64,000 nucleotides of DNA from DATHBD01 sp035296325 (lineage in GTDB: Bacteria; Actinomycetota; Actinomycetes; Mycobacteriales; Micromonosporaceae). Shown here piece after piece: positions 51,469 to 60,968 of this stretch; the first letter of the stretch is position 1; the number at the start of each line of letters is the position of its first letter. The notes under the pieces were generated by a model, which was not told the origin of the DNA, searched no databases, and was given only the letters and a program-made list of their open reading frames with translations. Position numbers and translations under genes: made by a program. The stretch lies in NCBI GenBank assembly GCA_035296325.1, contig DATHBD010000012.1:55469-119468 (forward strand), in the 5' to 3' direction.

Positions 51469-51771
51469 TCAGCAGTAGGCGTGGGTGGTCCAGTTGATGG
51501 CCCCGTACTGGCCACCGTTGTAGCCGACCTGGCGCATGGCTACGGTGTGCTCGTGCACCACGTGGCCGGCGTAGTACGTCCGGTGGCTCTTGAATGTCGC
51601 GGTCGTGCTGCCGGCCCATCCGAACGCCGCGGAGATGCTGTGCGTGCACATGTCGGGTGTCCCGAATGCGCTGAGCGCCGACGATGCCGCCTGTGCCGGC
51701 GGGGCGCCGGCCAGACCCAACCCCGTGACTGCAGCGACCGTGCACGCGAGACGTACCATGGTTCGCTTCAT
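51469..51771 (-). CDS. Small secreted two-cysteine protein
   Basis: The 100-residue precursor has a clear Sec signal peptide (KRTMVRLAC then a hydrophobic run) with cleavage after PAQA at residue 28. This leaves 72 residues. The mature protein has two Cys, Cys42 and the C-terminal Cys100, which could close nearly the whole chain in one disulfide. It is rich in His, Tyr and Thr (SHRTYYAGHVVHEHTVAM). I do not recognise the family. GGAGG lies 4 bases before the ATG at 51771. Confidence 0.72.
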   Translation of the reverse strand: MKRTMVRLACTVAAVTGLGLAGAPPAQAASSALSAFGTPDMCTHSISAAFGWAGSTTATFKSHRTYYAGHVVHEHTVAMRQVGYNGGQYGAINWTTHAYC

Positions 51772-51910
51772 AAGTCCTCCGAACATCGTTACTACCTGAT
51801 CGGGTAGTGGACTCAGCTTCGCGCGTCACCGGCACCGCGGACAGAGGGCACGGTCCCGACCTGACGGGAGGTTGTCCCGTACCGGCAGGATCGGTCCCGA
51901 GCGCCGGCGC

Positions 51911-52462
51911 TCAGCCGGATGCGGCGCTGCGCACGTCGGCCGACTCGGCTGCGCCGTGGTCGACGTAGGCACCGGACTGGGGAACGACGGAGGCTTTCGA
52001 GTGCGCCGGCGCGGGCATGACCACCACCGGGCACGCCGCGCGGAAGAGGAGCCGCGGGGCCAGGCGGCGGGCTCCCGGCGACGTCAACTTCGCCATCCGC
52101 GGCGAGTCCACCACCAGCAGGGCGGCATCGCGCGATTCGCTGACCAGGACCGTCCGGGCCGGACCCTCGACCGCGATGCACTGCACCTGATGGTCGTCAC
52201 CGAGGGCGTCGGCGACGAAGTCCTCGACCGTCTCCTGGGCGATCTGCTGCTGGTTGTACTCCATGATCTTCTGAGCTGGTGGCCGGCCCCCGGCGGCGCC
52301 CGGCGCGGGCGAGACGCGCCAGGCCATCACGGCCCGGACCCGCCCGTCGCGTCGCTTCGCCTCCTCGACCGCCCACCGCAGCGCGGTACCGGATCCGGTA
52401 CCGGCGCTGACTCCGACCACGATCAGGTCGGAGCCCGCTCCGGGTACGTCTACGTTGGACAT
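51911..52462 (-). CDS. Universal stress protein (UspA family)
   Basis: The 183-residue single-domain Usp begins with LIVVGVSAGTGSGTALRWAV, typical of the fold. The usual ATP-binding G-x2-G-x9-G(S/T) pattern near the end is weak: LTSPGARRLAPRLLFRAACP has lost several glycines. Nucleotide binding is therefore doubtful. A C-terminal tail of about 25 residues follows the domain. It is encoded 36 bases upstream of the MFS gene stop on the same strand, but is probably a separate unit. Confidence 0.8.
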   Translation of the reverse strand: MSNVDVPGAGSDLIVVGVSAGTGSGTALRWAVEEAKRRDGRVRAVMAWRVSPAPGAAGGRPPAQKIMEYNQQQIAQETVEDFVADALGDDHQVQCIAVEGPARTVLVSESRDAALLVVDSPRMAKLTSPGARRLAPRLLFRAACPVVVMPAPAHSKASVVPQSGAYVDHGAAESADVRSAASG

Positions 52463-52498
52463 TGCGCTCTCCGCTCCGCTGGCAGGATCGGTGTGGAC

Positions 52499-53947
52499 TC
52501 AGTGCGCGCCGCCGACCGCCACTGGCGCCTCGTCGGCCTCTTCGGCGTGTTTCGGCTCACGAATCCACAGCATCGCTATCGCGGCCGTGAGCAGCAGCGC
52601 ACCGGCGAACATGATGGCGTTGGTCGGGTCCGCACCGAGGAACCGCTTGTAGATCTGACCGAAGGTGACCGTCTCGATCAGCATCGGCACCACGATCATC
52701 ATGTTGAGGATGCCCATGTACACGCCGTACCGCTCCTTGGGCACCATGGCCACCGCCATGATGTACGGCACACCCATGATGCTGGCCCAGGCGATGCCGA
52801 ACCCGATCATCGGCACGAAGAGCAGGTACTGGTTGGAGATGTTCGCCAGCCACAACAGGCCCACGCCGGCCAGGGTGAGGCAGGCGGAGTGCACCCACTT
52901 CGCACCGTACCTGCGCGCCATGATGACGAGGACAAAAGCGGAACTGAACGTCACGATGTTGTAGAAGCCGTTGAGCAGAGCGGTCCACCCGACCGCTTCG
53001 CCGAAGCGCTCCTTGTCCTCCGGGCCGGTGCCCCAGACCGACTGGGCGACGCTGAACGAGACGTACTGCCAGTAGATGAACATGGCGTACCACTGGAAGA
53101 GGTACACCAGTCCGAGCTTGTGCAGCGTCGGAGGCATGTCCCGGACGGCGTGCGCGATCTCGACAACCGCGGCGACCAGGCCGCTCTTCTTCGCACGGAG
53201 CGCGGCCAGTTCCTCCTCGGTGGGCGGGATCTCCGGCGTACTCAACACGGAGACGAGCACCGATCCGATGGAGCAGACCGCGCCGAGCATGAACGAGCCG
53301 AACACCCAGTACGGGATGCCGGCCTCGGTTCCTCCCGTGATCAGCTTCTGGAAGACGAAGAGCGACACGTTGGCCAACGTGATGCCGAAGCCGGTGAAGA
53401 AGCTCTGGGTCAGGAAACCCTTGGCCAGCTGCGAGGCCGGCAACTTGTCGGCGATGAATGCGCGGTAGGGCTCCATCGCGGTGTTGTTGCTGGCGTCCAG
53501 CAGCCAGAGCAGGAGCACCGCCATCCACAGCGCGGCGGCGAACGGAAAGAGGAAGAGGCAGATGCTGCACCCGATGCCGCCGATCAGGAAGAACGGCTTA
53601 CGCCGGCCCCACCGCGGGCTCCAGGTGCGGTCGCTCATCGCGCCGATGAGCGGCTGGATCAGCAGGCCGGTGATCGGGCCGGCCAGATTCAGGATGGGCA
53701 ACTCCTCCGGCGAGGCGTTCAGGTACCCGAAGATCGGGTTGATCGCCGTCTGCTGCATGCCGAAGCTGTACTGGATGCCGAAGAACCCGAAGTTCATCAG
53801 CATGATCTGACGGAATGTCATCAGCGGCTTGCGCTCGGTCCTCGCCGGGCGGGCGGTTCCGGCGGGGTCCGTGGGGGGCGCCGGGGGCGGCTGCACCGGC
53901 GCGGCGGCCGTGGGCATCGGGGGCACGGGCTCCTGGGCGGTCGTCAT
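52499..53947 (-). CDS. MFS sugar transporter, SLC45/sucrose-type
   Basis: The 482-residue transporter has a Pro-rich cytoplasmic N-terminus (to about 45) and twelve helices. The loop IGAMSDRTWSPRWGRRKPF near residue 105 is the RWGRRxPF signature of the sucrose/maltose-like (SLC45, GPH-related) MFS proteins, and DASNNTAMEPYRAFIADKLP follows in helix 4. It likely imports a disaccharide with protons. GGAGG lies 7 bases before the ATG at 53947. No glycosidase gene is adjacent to name the sugar. Confidence 0.84.
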   Translation of the reverse strand: MTTAQEPVPPMPTAAAPVQPPPAPPTDPAGTARPARTERKPLMTFRQIMLMNFGFFGIQYSFGMQQTAINPIFGYLNASPEELPILNLAGPITGLLIQPLIGAMSDRTWSPRWGRRKPFFLIGGIGCSICLFLFPFAAALWMAVLLLWLLDASNNTAMEPYRAFIADKLPASQLAKGFLTQSFFTGFGITLANVSLFVFQKLITGGTEAGIPYWVFGSFMLGAVCSIGSVLVSVLSTPEIPPTEEELAALRAKKSGLVAAVVEIAHAVRDMPPTLHKLGLVYLFQWYAMFIYWQYVSFSVAQSVWGTGPEDKERFGEAVGWTALLNGFYNIVTFSSAFVLVIMARRYGAKWVHSACLTLAGVGLLWLANISNQYLLFVPMIGFGIAWASIMGVPYIMAVAMVPKERYGVYMGILNMMIVVPMLIETVTFGQIYKRFLGADPTNAIMFAGALLLTAAIAMLWIREPKHAEEADEAPVAVGGAH

Positions 53948-54106
53948 GCACGCCTCCTGCCATCGCAGTGAGATGTCCGTCAATATGTTGGGCCTGCGCC
54001 GATTATTGGGCGGCTTCCGGCAGCCCGCCACCGGTGGAGAACATTTATCCGGCGAGGTTTGCGCAGGTGGAGGCAGGGCAGAGCGGTGGGTTCGCGTGCC
54101 GTCAGG

Positions 54107-55639
54107 TCAACGGGACGTGACGGTGTACCGGCCGGGCCGGCTCACCCGTAGCTCGATCCACCGCCCGCTCCGGGAGATCGGCGCGGACGCCGGGCCGTGC
54201 ACGCGCAGCCATCGCGACGGCGCCACCCGGACCAGCACCGGGCCGGGGACCGCTGCCTCGAACGTCACGGCCGCGCCGTCGGAGGAGACCAGCGCGGCCC
54301 CCGCCACGACCGACGGGCGACCGGCCACCTGGTACAGCGTCCAGTGTGCGTTCGACCAGACCGCCGTCAGGTAGGGCAGACCGGCCCGGATCAGCGCCGC
54401 TTCCGGCGCCCCGACCCAGGACAGCGGCGCGTCCGGCAGCGCCACGTGGGACACGCCGTTGTCGCGTAGCCACGCCTCGTACCGCGGCGCGTCGAGCCGG
54501 CCGTCGAAGAACAGCCCGTTGCGGGCCATGTCGACCTGCCGGAGCCAGCCGCGGGCCAGCGGTACGGCGCGCGCCGCGTACGCCGCTTCCCAGTAGTTGC
54601 GGGTGGGTGGGATCTCCACCCGCCCCACGGGTCCCCGACTGGCCAATTCGGCCAGCAGCGGGGCGAAGTACTGCGGATCAGCGGTCGGGTTGCCGGCGTC
54701 ACGGAGGTCGCCGACGAGCACCGGGGGCTGCCAGATCGCCAGTGCCACACCGACGCTCAGCACCGCGAGCCAGCGCCGCCACGGCACGCAGGCGACCACC
54801 ACGGGCAGGGTGAACATCGTGGCGAGCCGCGTCGCGTTGAGCCCAACCGGCGTGTCCACCAGGTACGCCGCCAGCACACCGACCGACGACAGCGCCGCAC
54901 CGATCCGCACCACCCGCACCGGTACGAGCACGGCGACGACCAGGCCGGCGCCGATGGCGCGCACCGCGTCCAGGCCGCTGATGTTCATCCGTCCTCCCTC
55001 GGCGAAGAGGAGCGCAGCCACCGCGAGCGGCACCGCGGCGGCGCCGGCCAGCACCAGTCCGGCGCCGATCCGCCGGGACAGCAGCAGGGCGGCACCGGCC
55101 AGGCCGACGAACAGGCCCGCCACCGGGCTCGCCGCGCCGGCCAGCACCGCGCCCAGTGCGGCGCCGCCGTAGTGCAGCCAGCTTCGCGAGGCGGTCAGCG
55201 CGGCCAGCGCCCAGAGCCCGCACGCCACCCCCACGGCGAAGGTGACCCGCCCGGACACCAGGTTGCCCGCGAAGGCGAGCGCGCCGAGCACCACGCCGGG
55301 CACCGGGCGCGGCACGCCGGCGCGCACGAGCAGCACCGCGAGCCCCAGCGTGGCGGCCAGCAGCGCGAGCACGCCGGCCAGGCGCGCCCCTGCCACGCCG
55401 CCGCCGAGGGCAGCCATCAGGGCGGGCGTGAACAGGCTGTAGCCGTACTGCACGGTCCCGCCGTACCAGCGCAGATCCACCGGCGTCAGGCCGTACGCGT
55501 CGAAGAAGTCCGCGCGGGCGGCCTGGGCCGACAGGTCGGTGCCCAGCGGCGGCGCCAGCAGCAGCGCGCCGGCGAGCAGCGTGGCCAGCAGTGCACCGGT
55601 GGTGAGCGCCCGACGCGCCGCGCCGGCGTCAGCCGTCAT
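54107..55639 (-). CDS. Large polytopic membrane protein, glycosyltransferase-C-like layout
   Basis: The 510-residue protein has about ten to twelve helices in its first 310 residues, with the early luminal loop TDLSAQAARADFFDAYG. A soluble C-terminal part of 200 residues follows (GRVEIPPTRNYWEAAYAARA). This resembles GT-C mannosyl- or arabinosyltransferase-type proteins, but I see no certain catalytic motif. Its ATG lies inside the last 11 bases of glnE, so the two are translated together. A link to nitrogen control is not implied. Confidence 0.68.
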   Translation of the reverse strand: MTADAGAARRALTTGALLATLLAGALLLAPPLGTDLSAQAARADFFDAYGLTPVDLRWYGGTVQYGYSLFTPALMAALGGGVAGARLAGVLALLAATLGLAVLLVRAGVPRPVPGVVLGALAFAGNLVSGRVTFAVGVACGLWALAALTASRSWLHYGGAALGAVLAGAASPVAGLFVGLAGAALLLSRRIGAGLVLAGAAAVPLAVAALLFAEGGRMNISGLDAVRAIGAGLVVAVLVPVRVVRIGAALSSVGVLAAYLVDTPVGLNATRLATMFTLPVVVACVPWRRWLAVLSVGVALAIWQPPVLVGDLRDAGNPTADPQYFAPLLAELASRGPVGRVEIPPTRNYWEAAYAARAVPLARGWLRQVDMARNGLFFDGRLDAPRYEAWLRDNGVSHVALPDAPLSWVGAPEAALIRAGLPYLTAVWSNAHWTLYQVAGRPSVVAGAALVSSDGAAVTFEAAVPGPVLVRVAPSRWLRVHGPASAPISRSGRWIELRVSRPGRYTVTSR

Positions 55640-58619
55640 TGAAGACGCGCTCGGCCGCCTGCCTGGCGTGCCGAGCGACCCGGAGGTACTCGTCGAGAAA
55701 CTCCTGCGGGTCTTCGCTCGCCGACCGGCCGAGCACCCGTGCCACGGCCGCGAGGTCCGCCCCCTGCCGCGGCAACTGGTCCGCCGGCCGGCCCCGCACG
55801 ACGGTGAGCGCGTTGCGGACCCGGGACGCCTGGACCCAGCCGGCGGCGAGCGCGGCCTCGTCGGCCCCGGTCATCAATCCGGCCGACCTCGCCGCCGCGA
55901 GCGCCTCGAGGGTCCGGGTGGTTCGCAGTCCCGGTACGACGCAGGCATGGCGCAGTTGCAGCAGCTGGGCGCACCACTCCACATCGGCGAGTCCGCCCCG
56001 GCCGAGTTTGGTGTGGGTGGCCGGGTCCGCACCGCGCGGCAGGCGCTCACTGTCCACCCGCGCCTTGAGTCGCCGGATCTCGACGATCTGCTCGCGGTTC
56101 AGCCCTTCGGCCGGGTACCGCACCCCGTCGGCCAGGGCCAGGAACCGCTCCCCGAGCTCCGCGTCACCGGCGACGTACCGGGCCCGCAACAGCGCCTGCG
56201 CCTCCCAGGTCTTCGACCACCGGGCGTAGTACTGCCGGTAGGACGCCAGGCTGCGCACCAGCGGGCCCTGCCGCCCTTCCGGGCGCAGGTCGGCGTCCAC
56301 GCCGAGCGGCGGATCCGGGGCCGGGCGGCCCAGCAGGCGGCGCAGGTCCTCGGCGATCGTCAGCGCGGCACCGTTGGCCGCGTCGTCGGCCATGCCGGGC
56401 GGCGGCTCGTACACGAAGAGCACGTCGGCGTCGGAGGAGTAGCCGGTTTCCCGGCCGCCCAGTCGGCCCAGCCCGATGATGGTGAAGCGCAGCCCGTCCG
56501 GGACCGTGGGCATCGCCTCCGCCACGCCGAGGGCCGCGGCGAGGGTCGCGTCGGTGAGGGCGGCGAGCGCCTCGGCCACGCCGGCCACGTCGAGCCGGCC
56601 CAGCAGGTCCGCGGCGGCCACCCGGAAGAGTTCCCGGCGGCGCTGCGCCCGGACCGCCACGATCGCGTCCTCGGGCAGGGGATGGCGCCGGGCCGCCGCG
56701 GCGAACCCGTCGGTCAGCGCATCCGCGCCGCGGGGCACCAGCTCGCTGTCGTTGGCGAGCAGCCGCAACGCCTCGGGGTCGCGCACCAGCAGGTCGGTGA
56801 CGTAGCGCGAGAAGCCGAGCAGCTTGGCGAGCCGGAACGCGACCGGTCCGTCGTCGCGCAGCAGTCGCAGGTACCACGGGGTGCTGCCGAGCTTCTCCGA
56901 CACCTGCCGGTAGGCCAGCAACCCGCGGTCCGGCTCCGGCGCGTCGGCGAACTCGCTGAGCAGGACCGGCAGCAGCGTGTGCTGGATGGCGGCGGTCCGG
57001 GACACACCACCGGTCAGCGCCTCGATGTGCCGCAGCGCCCCGGCCGGGTCGGCGAAGCCGAGCACCTCCATCCGGGCCCGGGCGGACTGCGGCGTCATCC
57101 GCAGTTCCTCCGTGGAGACCCGGGCCACCGCCTCCAGCAGTGGGCGGTAGAAGAGCTTGGCGTGCAGCCGACGTACCTCGCCGGCATGCCGGACCCAGTC
57201 CGCCCGGAACGCCGCCACGCCGTCCCGCGCCCCGGTCGGGCGGTACCCCATGGCGTGCGCCAGCCAGCGCAACGCAGCCGGGTCGGCCGGCACCGTGTGG
57301 GTGCGGCGCAGCCGCTGCAACTGCAGGCGGTGCTCGACCACTCGCAGGAACCGGTACGCCCGAAGCAGCGCCTCGCCGTCGGCAAGTCCGACGTAGCCGC
57401 CCTGGGCGAGGGCGCGCAGCGCGACCAGCGTCGCGGGCGAGCGGAGCCGCTCGTCGGCCCGGCCGTGCACGAGCTGCAGCAGTTGGACGGCGAACTCGAT
57501 GTCACGCAGTCCGCCCGGTCCCCGCTTGATCTCCCGTTGGCGCTCGGCCGGTGGGACGTTGTCGACGATCTTCCGGCGCATCGCCCGAACCTCCTCGACC
57601 GCTTCCGGACGCTCCGCGGCGTGCCAGATCAGCGGCTGGAGCTCGGCCAGCCATTGCTCCCCCAGCGCCAGGTCGCCGGCGGCCGGGCGGGCCTTGAGCA
57701 GGGCCTGGAACTCCCACGTCTTGGCCCACTTGCGGTAGTACGCCAGGTGCGAGGCGAGCGTGCGGGTCAGCGGCCCACGGTTGCCCTCCGGCCGCAACGC
57801 CGCGTCCACCGGCCAGGCGACCTCGGCGCAGATGCCGATCATCCGGCTGGCCAGGGAGTTGGCGGCCCGCAGCGCGTCATCGACGGCGGTGCCGGTTCCG
57901 CCGTTGCCGTCCGCCGGCTCGGCGACGAAGACCACGTCGACGTCGCTGATGTAGTTCAGCTCGCCGCCCCCGCACTTGCCCATCGCCACGACGGCGAGCC
58001 GGCACGCGGCGGCCGCGTCCGGTCGCTCGACCGACGCGATGGCAAGCGCAGCGTTCAGCGTCGCGTCGGCGAGGCTGCTCAACCGGGCCATCACGGTATC
58101 GACGTCAATGGCGCCGGTCAGGTCGGCGGCGACGGTCCGCATCAGCTCGCGGCGGTACATCAGCCGCAGCGCCGCCACGTCCGCCACCTCCGCCACCGGG
58201 AACCGACCGGACCACGCCAGGGGATCGCCGATCAGGGCGCTCCACTCCGGCGGGTTCGCAACGAGGTGATCGCCGAGCGTCGACGAGACACCGAGCAGCG
58301 CGAAGAGCCGCCGGCGCAGCCGTACGTCCTCGCTCAGGACCTTCATCAGGTCCCCGCCGCCGTTGCCTGCCCGCCGCGTCGACGGCGCGAGTCGGCACAG
58401 TTGGCGCAGCGCGAGATCCGGGTCCGCCGCGACCGCGAAGGTCTCCAGCACAGCCGCTGCGGCGTCGTCCGCCGGGCGTTGGGCAGCCGCGTCCCAGAGC
58501 CCCAACTCGTCCGGACCGAGCAGGGCGGCGGCACGGTCCGGGTCGACGAACCCGTAGCGCGCCAGCCGGCCCGTGCCGCTCGTCGTTCGCCCCACCACGC
58601 CCGCCTCCAGCCGATCCAC
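55629..58619 (-). CDS. glnE: Bifunctional glutamine synthetase adenylyltransferase/deadenylylase
   Basis: The 996-residue enzyme has two nucleotidyltransferase domains. The N-terminal (deadenylylating) one has MGKCGGGELNYISDVDVVF with Asp226/Asp228. The C-terminal (adenylylating) one has LGRLGGRETGYSSDADVLF near 713-733. It adds or removes AMP on Tyr402 of GlnA1 in response to nitrogen state. The GTG start at 58619 overlaps the TAG of the glutamine amidotransferase gene by one base, and its stop overlaps the next membrane protein start. Position next to both glnA genes is conserved in Actinobacteria. Confidence 0.95.
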   Translation of the reverse strand: MDRLEAGVVGRTTSGTGRLARYGFVDPDRAAALLGPDELGLWDAAAQRPADDAAAAVLETFAVAADPDLALRQLCRLAPSTRRAGNGGGDLMKVLSEDVRLRRRLFALLGVSSTLGDHLVANPPEWSALIGDPLAWSGRFPVAEVADVAALRLMYRRELMRTVAADLTGAIDVDTVMARLSSLADATLNAALAIASVERPDAAAACRLAVVAMGKCGGGELNYISDVDVVFVAEPADGNGGTGTAVDDALRAANSLASRMIGICAEVAWPVDAALRPEGNRGPLTRTLASHLAYYRKWAKTWEFQALLKARPAAGDLALGEQWLAELQPLIWHAAERPEAVEEVRAMRRKIVDNVPPAERQREIKRGPGGLRDIEFAVQLLQLVHGRADERLRSPATLVALRALAQGGYVGLADGEALLRAYRFLRVVEHRLQLQRLRRTHTVPADPAALRWLAHAMGYRPTGARDGVAAFRADWVRHAGEVRRLHAKLFYRPLLEAVARVSTEELRMTPQSARARMEVLGFADPAGALRHIEALTGGVSRTAAIQHTLLPVLLSEFADAPEPDRGLLAYRQVSEKLGSTPWYLRLLRDDGPVAFRLAKLLGFSRYVTDLLVRDPEALRLLANDSELVPRGADALTDGFAAAARRHPLPEDAIVAVRAQRRRELFRVAAADLLGRLDVAGVAEALAALTDATLAAALGVAEAMPTVPDGLRFTIIGLGRLGGRETGYSSDADVLFVYEPPPGMADDAANGAALTIAEDLRRLLGRPAPDPPLGVDADLRPEGRQGPLVRSLASYRQYYARWSKTWEAQALLRARYVAGDAELGERFLALADGVRYPAEGLNREQIVEIRRLKARVDSERLPRGADPATHTKLGRGGLADVEWCAQLLQLRHACVVPGLRTTRTLEALAAARSAGLMTGADEAALAAGWVQASRVRNALTVVRGRPADQLPRQGADLAAVARVLGRSASEDPQEFLDEYLRVARHARQAAERVFNDG

Positions 58620-59428
58620 TAGCGACCGAGGAGCGGCAGTTGCCGGGACGCGGCGTCGGTGTCGCCGGCCAGCCGCCCCAGCGCCACCGCCGCGAAGCGC
58701 TCCGCGAACGGCTGCCAGACCTCGGCCACGTCGGGCATGGCCGCGTCCACCGCGGCGAGCGTCCCAACCGGGTCGTACCCCAGCTCCAGCAGCACATCCA
58801 CGCCGTCGATGGCCCACGCCGCGAACATCTCGGTGTCGCACTCGATATGGAACTGGACGCCCCACGCCGCCGAACCGACCCGGAACGCCTGGCACGGGTA
58901 CCGCGTCGAGGCCGCCAGCAGCACCGCCCCCGCGGGAAGCGCCACGATCTCGTCGTGGTGCCACTGCACGACGAGCGGCGCGAACGGCACCGTCCCGAAG
59001 AGCGGATCGGTGTCGGCCGCGTCGCGGCGGGCCACCACGCCCACGCCGATCTCGGGGCCGGCAGTGCTGCGCTCCACCGCACCGCCGTGCGCGCGGGCCA
59101 GGATCTGTGCGCCGAGGCACACCGCGAGCGTCGGCACCCGGTAGCGGACCGCTTTGCGGAGCAGGCCTTCCAGGCGGGGGAACCAGGGCGCACCGGGTGT
59201 GCCGTCCGCGTCGGGGTAGGCGTTCTGCGCTCCGCCGAGCACCACGAGGGCGGCGTACCCGTCCAGGTCGGGCGGCAGCGGGTCACCCGCGTGCGGACGC
59301 ACCACCGCGAGGTCCAGCCCGGCATCGGTGAGCCAGCTCCCCAGCAGCCGGGCGTCGTCGCTCGCGTCGTTCTCGACCACGAGCGCACGGGTTCCCCGCA
59401 CCGCCGCCGCGTCCAGGTCAGTCGTCAC
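58619..59428 (-). CDS. Class I glutamine amidotransferase-like protein
   Basis: The 269-residue protein has the complete triad of the GATase1 fold: Cys104 in VCLGAQILA, and His194 and Glu196 in GVQFHIECD. It is a free-standing member (GuaA-N-like, type 1) without a synthetase domain. Related proteins hydrolyse gamma-glutamyl compounds or transfer ammonia. Its stop overlaps the glnE start, so both come from one message, which places it in nitrogen metabolism. The substrate is unknown. Confidence 0.85.
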   Translation of the reverse strand: MTTDLDAAAVRGTRALVVENDASDDARLLGSWLTDAGLDLAVVRPHAGDPLPPDLDGYAALVVLGGAQNAYPDADGTPGAPWFPRLEGLLRKAVRYRVPTLAVCLGAQILARAHGGAVERSTAGPEIGVGVVARRDAADTDPLFGTVPFAPLVVQWHHDEIVALPAGAVLLAASTRYPCQAFRVGSAAWGVQFHIECDTEMFAAWAIDGVDVLLELGYDPVGTLAAVDAAMPDVAEVWQPFAERFAAVALGRLAGDTDAASRQLPLLGR

Positions 59429-59460
59429 ACCCTGAGGCTATCGAACCTCCGACCCGCGCG

Positions 59461-59533
59461 GCGATCTTGCAGTCGTGCCTCGCCCGAACCGGGTCAAACA
59501 GGGACGGAGAGGCGGGCACGCCTGCAAGATCGC
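59461..59533. repeat. Long inverted repeat between the amidotransferase and glnA2 genes
   Basis: GCGATCTTGCAG (59461-59472) and CTGCAAGATCGC (59522-59533) are perfect complements, and an inner pair (GTGCC.CGCC / GGCGGGCAC) extends the stem. It may terminate glnA2 transcription. The GATCTTGCA core recurs in Micromonospora intergenic DNA as I recall, so it may be a dispersed repeat. Confidence 0.6.
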
Positions 59534-59545
59534 GGCGAGTCTGGG

Positions 59546-60898
59546 TTACAGCATCCCCAGGTAGCGCTGGAGCTCGTACGGGTTGACGACCCGCCGGTAC
59601 TCCTCCCACTCGGTGCGCTTGTTCTTCAGGAAGAAGTCGAAGACGTGCTCGCCCAGCACCTCGGCCACCAGTTCGGAGCCGGCCATCACGTCGAGCGCCT
59701 CGGACAGGTTCTCCGGCAGCGTCTCGTACCCCATGGCGCGCCGCTCCGAGTCCGACAGCGACCAGACGTCGTCCTCGGATCCCGGCGGCAGCTCGTACCC
59801 CTGCTCGATCCCCTTGAGCCCGGCGCCCAGCATCACCGCGAAGGCCAGGTACGGGTTGCAGGCCGAGTCCAGCGACCGGACCTCCACCCGGGCCGAGTTC
59901 GGCTTGCCGTAGGCCGGCACCCGGACCAGCGCGGAGCGGTTGAGGTGGCCCCAGGAGACGTACGCCGGCGCCTCGGTGACCCGGTTGGGTAGCGCCTGCG
60001 GGAAGAGCCGCTTGTACGAGTTGACCCACTGGTTGGTGATCGCCGTGAACTCGCGGGCGTGGATCAGCATCCCGGCGATGAACGCGCGGGCCACCTTGGA
60101 CAGCTTCGACGGGTCGGACGGGTCGTGGAAGGCGTTGCGCTCCCCCTCGAACAGCGACACGTGCGTGTGCATGCCGCTGCCCGGCTGGTCGGTGAACGGC
60201 TTCGGCATGAACGTCGCGTAGACCCCGTGGGAGAGCGCGACCTCCTTGACCACGTGCCGGAACGTCATGATGTTGTCAGCGGTGGTGAGCGCGTCCGCGT
60301 AGCGCAGGTCGATCTCCTGCTGGCCGGGAGCGACCTCGTGGTGGCTGAACTCCACGGAGATGCCGATCCGCTCCAGGGCGAGGACCGCCTGCCGCCGGAA
60401 GTCGCGGGCCACCGCGTGCGTGGTGTGGTCGAAGTACCCGCCGGTGTCCACCGGGACCGGCGGCGAGCCGTCCGGGGTCTGCCCCTCGAGCAGGAAGAAC
60501 TCGATCTCCGGATGGGTGTAGAAGGTGAAGCCCTTCTCGGCGGCGCGGGACAGCGCGCGGCGCAGCACGTGCCGCGGGTCGGCCCACGAGGGCGAGCCGT
60601 CGGGCAGCGTGATGTCGCAGAACATCCGGGCGCTCTCCCCGGACATCCCACCCTCGAACGGGAAGACCTGGAACGTGGTCGGGTCCGGCATGGCGACCAT
60701 GTCCGACTCGTACACCCGGGCGAAGCCTTCGATGGCTGAGCCGTCGAAGCCGATGCCCTCTTCGAAGGCGGCCTCCAGCTCAGCCGGTGCGACGGACACG
60801 CTCTTGAGCGTGCCGAGCACGTCGGTGAACCAGAGCCGGACGAACCGGATGTCACGCTCTTCCAACGTACGGAGCACGAACTCCTGCTGACGGTCCAC
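59546..60898 (-). CDS. glnA2: Glutamine synthetase-like protein, GlnA2 type
   Basis: This 450-residue type I GS paralogue starts at GTG 60898 with MDRQQEFVLRTLEERDIRF, the usual GlnA2 start. Substrate and ATP motifs are kept: FDGSAIEGF, PEIEFFLLEG, FMPKPFTDQPGSGMHTHVSL and NPYLAFAVML. The adenylylation Tyr is replaced by Trp379 (DVWSLSDSER), so GlnE should not control it. In Streptomyces, GlnA paralogues of other classes glutamylate polyamines, so true GS activity needs testing. A GlnR-like box lies 70 bases upstream. It diverges from nadE. Confidence 0.93.
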   Translation of the reverse strand: MDRQQEFVLRTLEERDIRFVRLWFTDVLGTLKSVSVAPAELEAAFEEGIGFDGSAIEGFARVYESDMVAMPDPTTFQVFPFEGGMSGESARMFCDITLPDGSPSWADPRHVLRRALSRAAEKGFTFYTHPEIEFFLLEGQTPDGSPPVPVDTGGYFDHTTHAVARDFRRQAVLALERIGISVEFSHHEVAPGQQEIDLRYADALTTADNIMTFRHVVKEVALSHGVYATFMPKPFTDQPGSGMHTHVSLFEGERNAFHDPSDPSKLSKVARAFIAGMLIHAREFTAITNQWVNSYKRLFPQALPNRVTEAPAYVSWGHLNRSALVRVPAYGKPNSARVEVRSLDSACNPYLAFAVMLGAGLKGIEQGYELPPGSEDDVWSLSDSERRAMGYETLPENLSEALDVMAGSELVAEVLGEHVFDFFLKNKRTEWEEYRRVVNPYELQRYLGML

Positions 60899-60968
60899 GG
60901 TGTTTTCCGCTCCCGGGTGCTGACAACTCATGGGCACGAGATTCCGGGGCAAAGTCTTCCCCGGCCCT

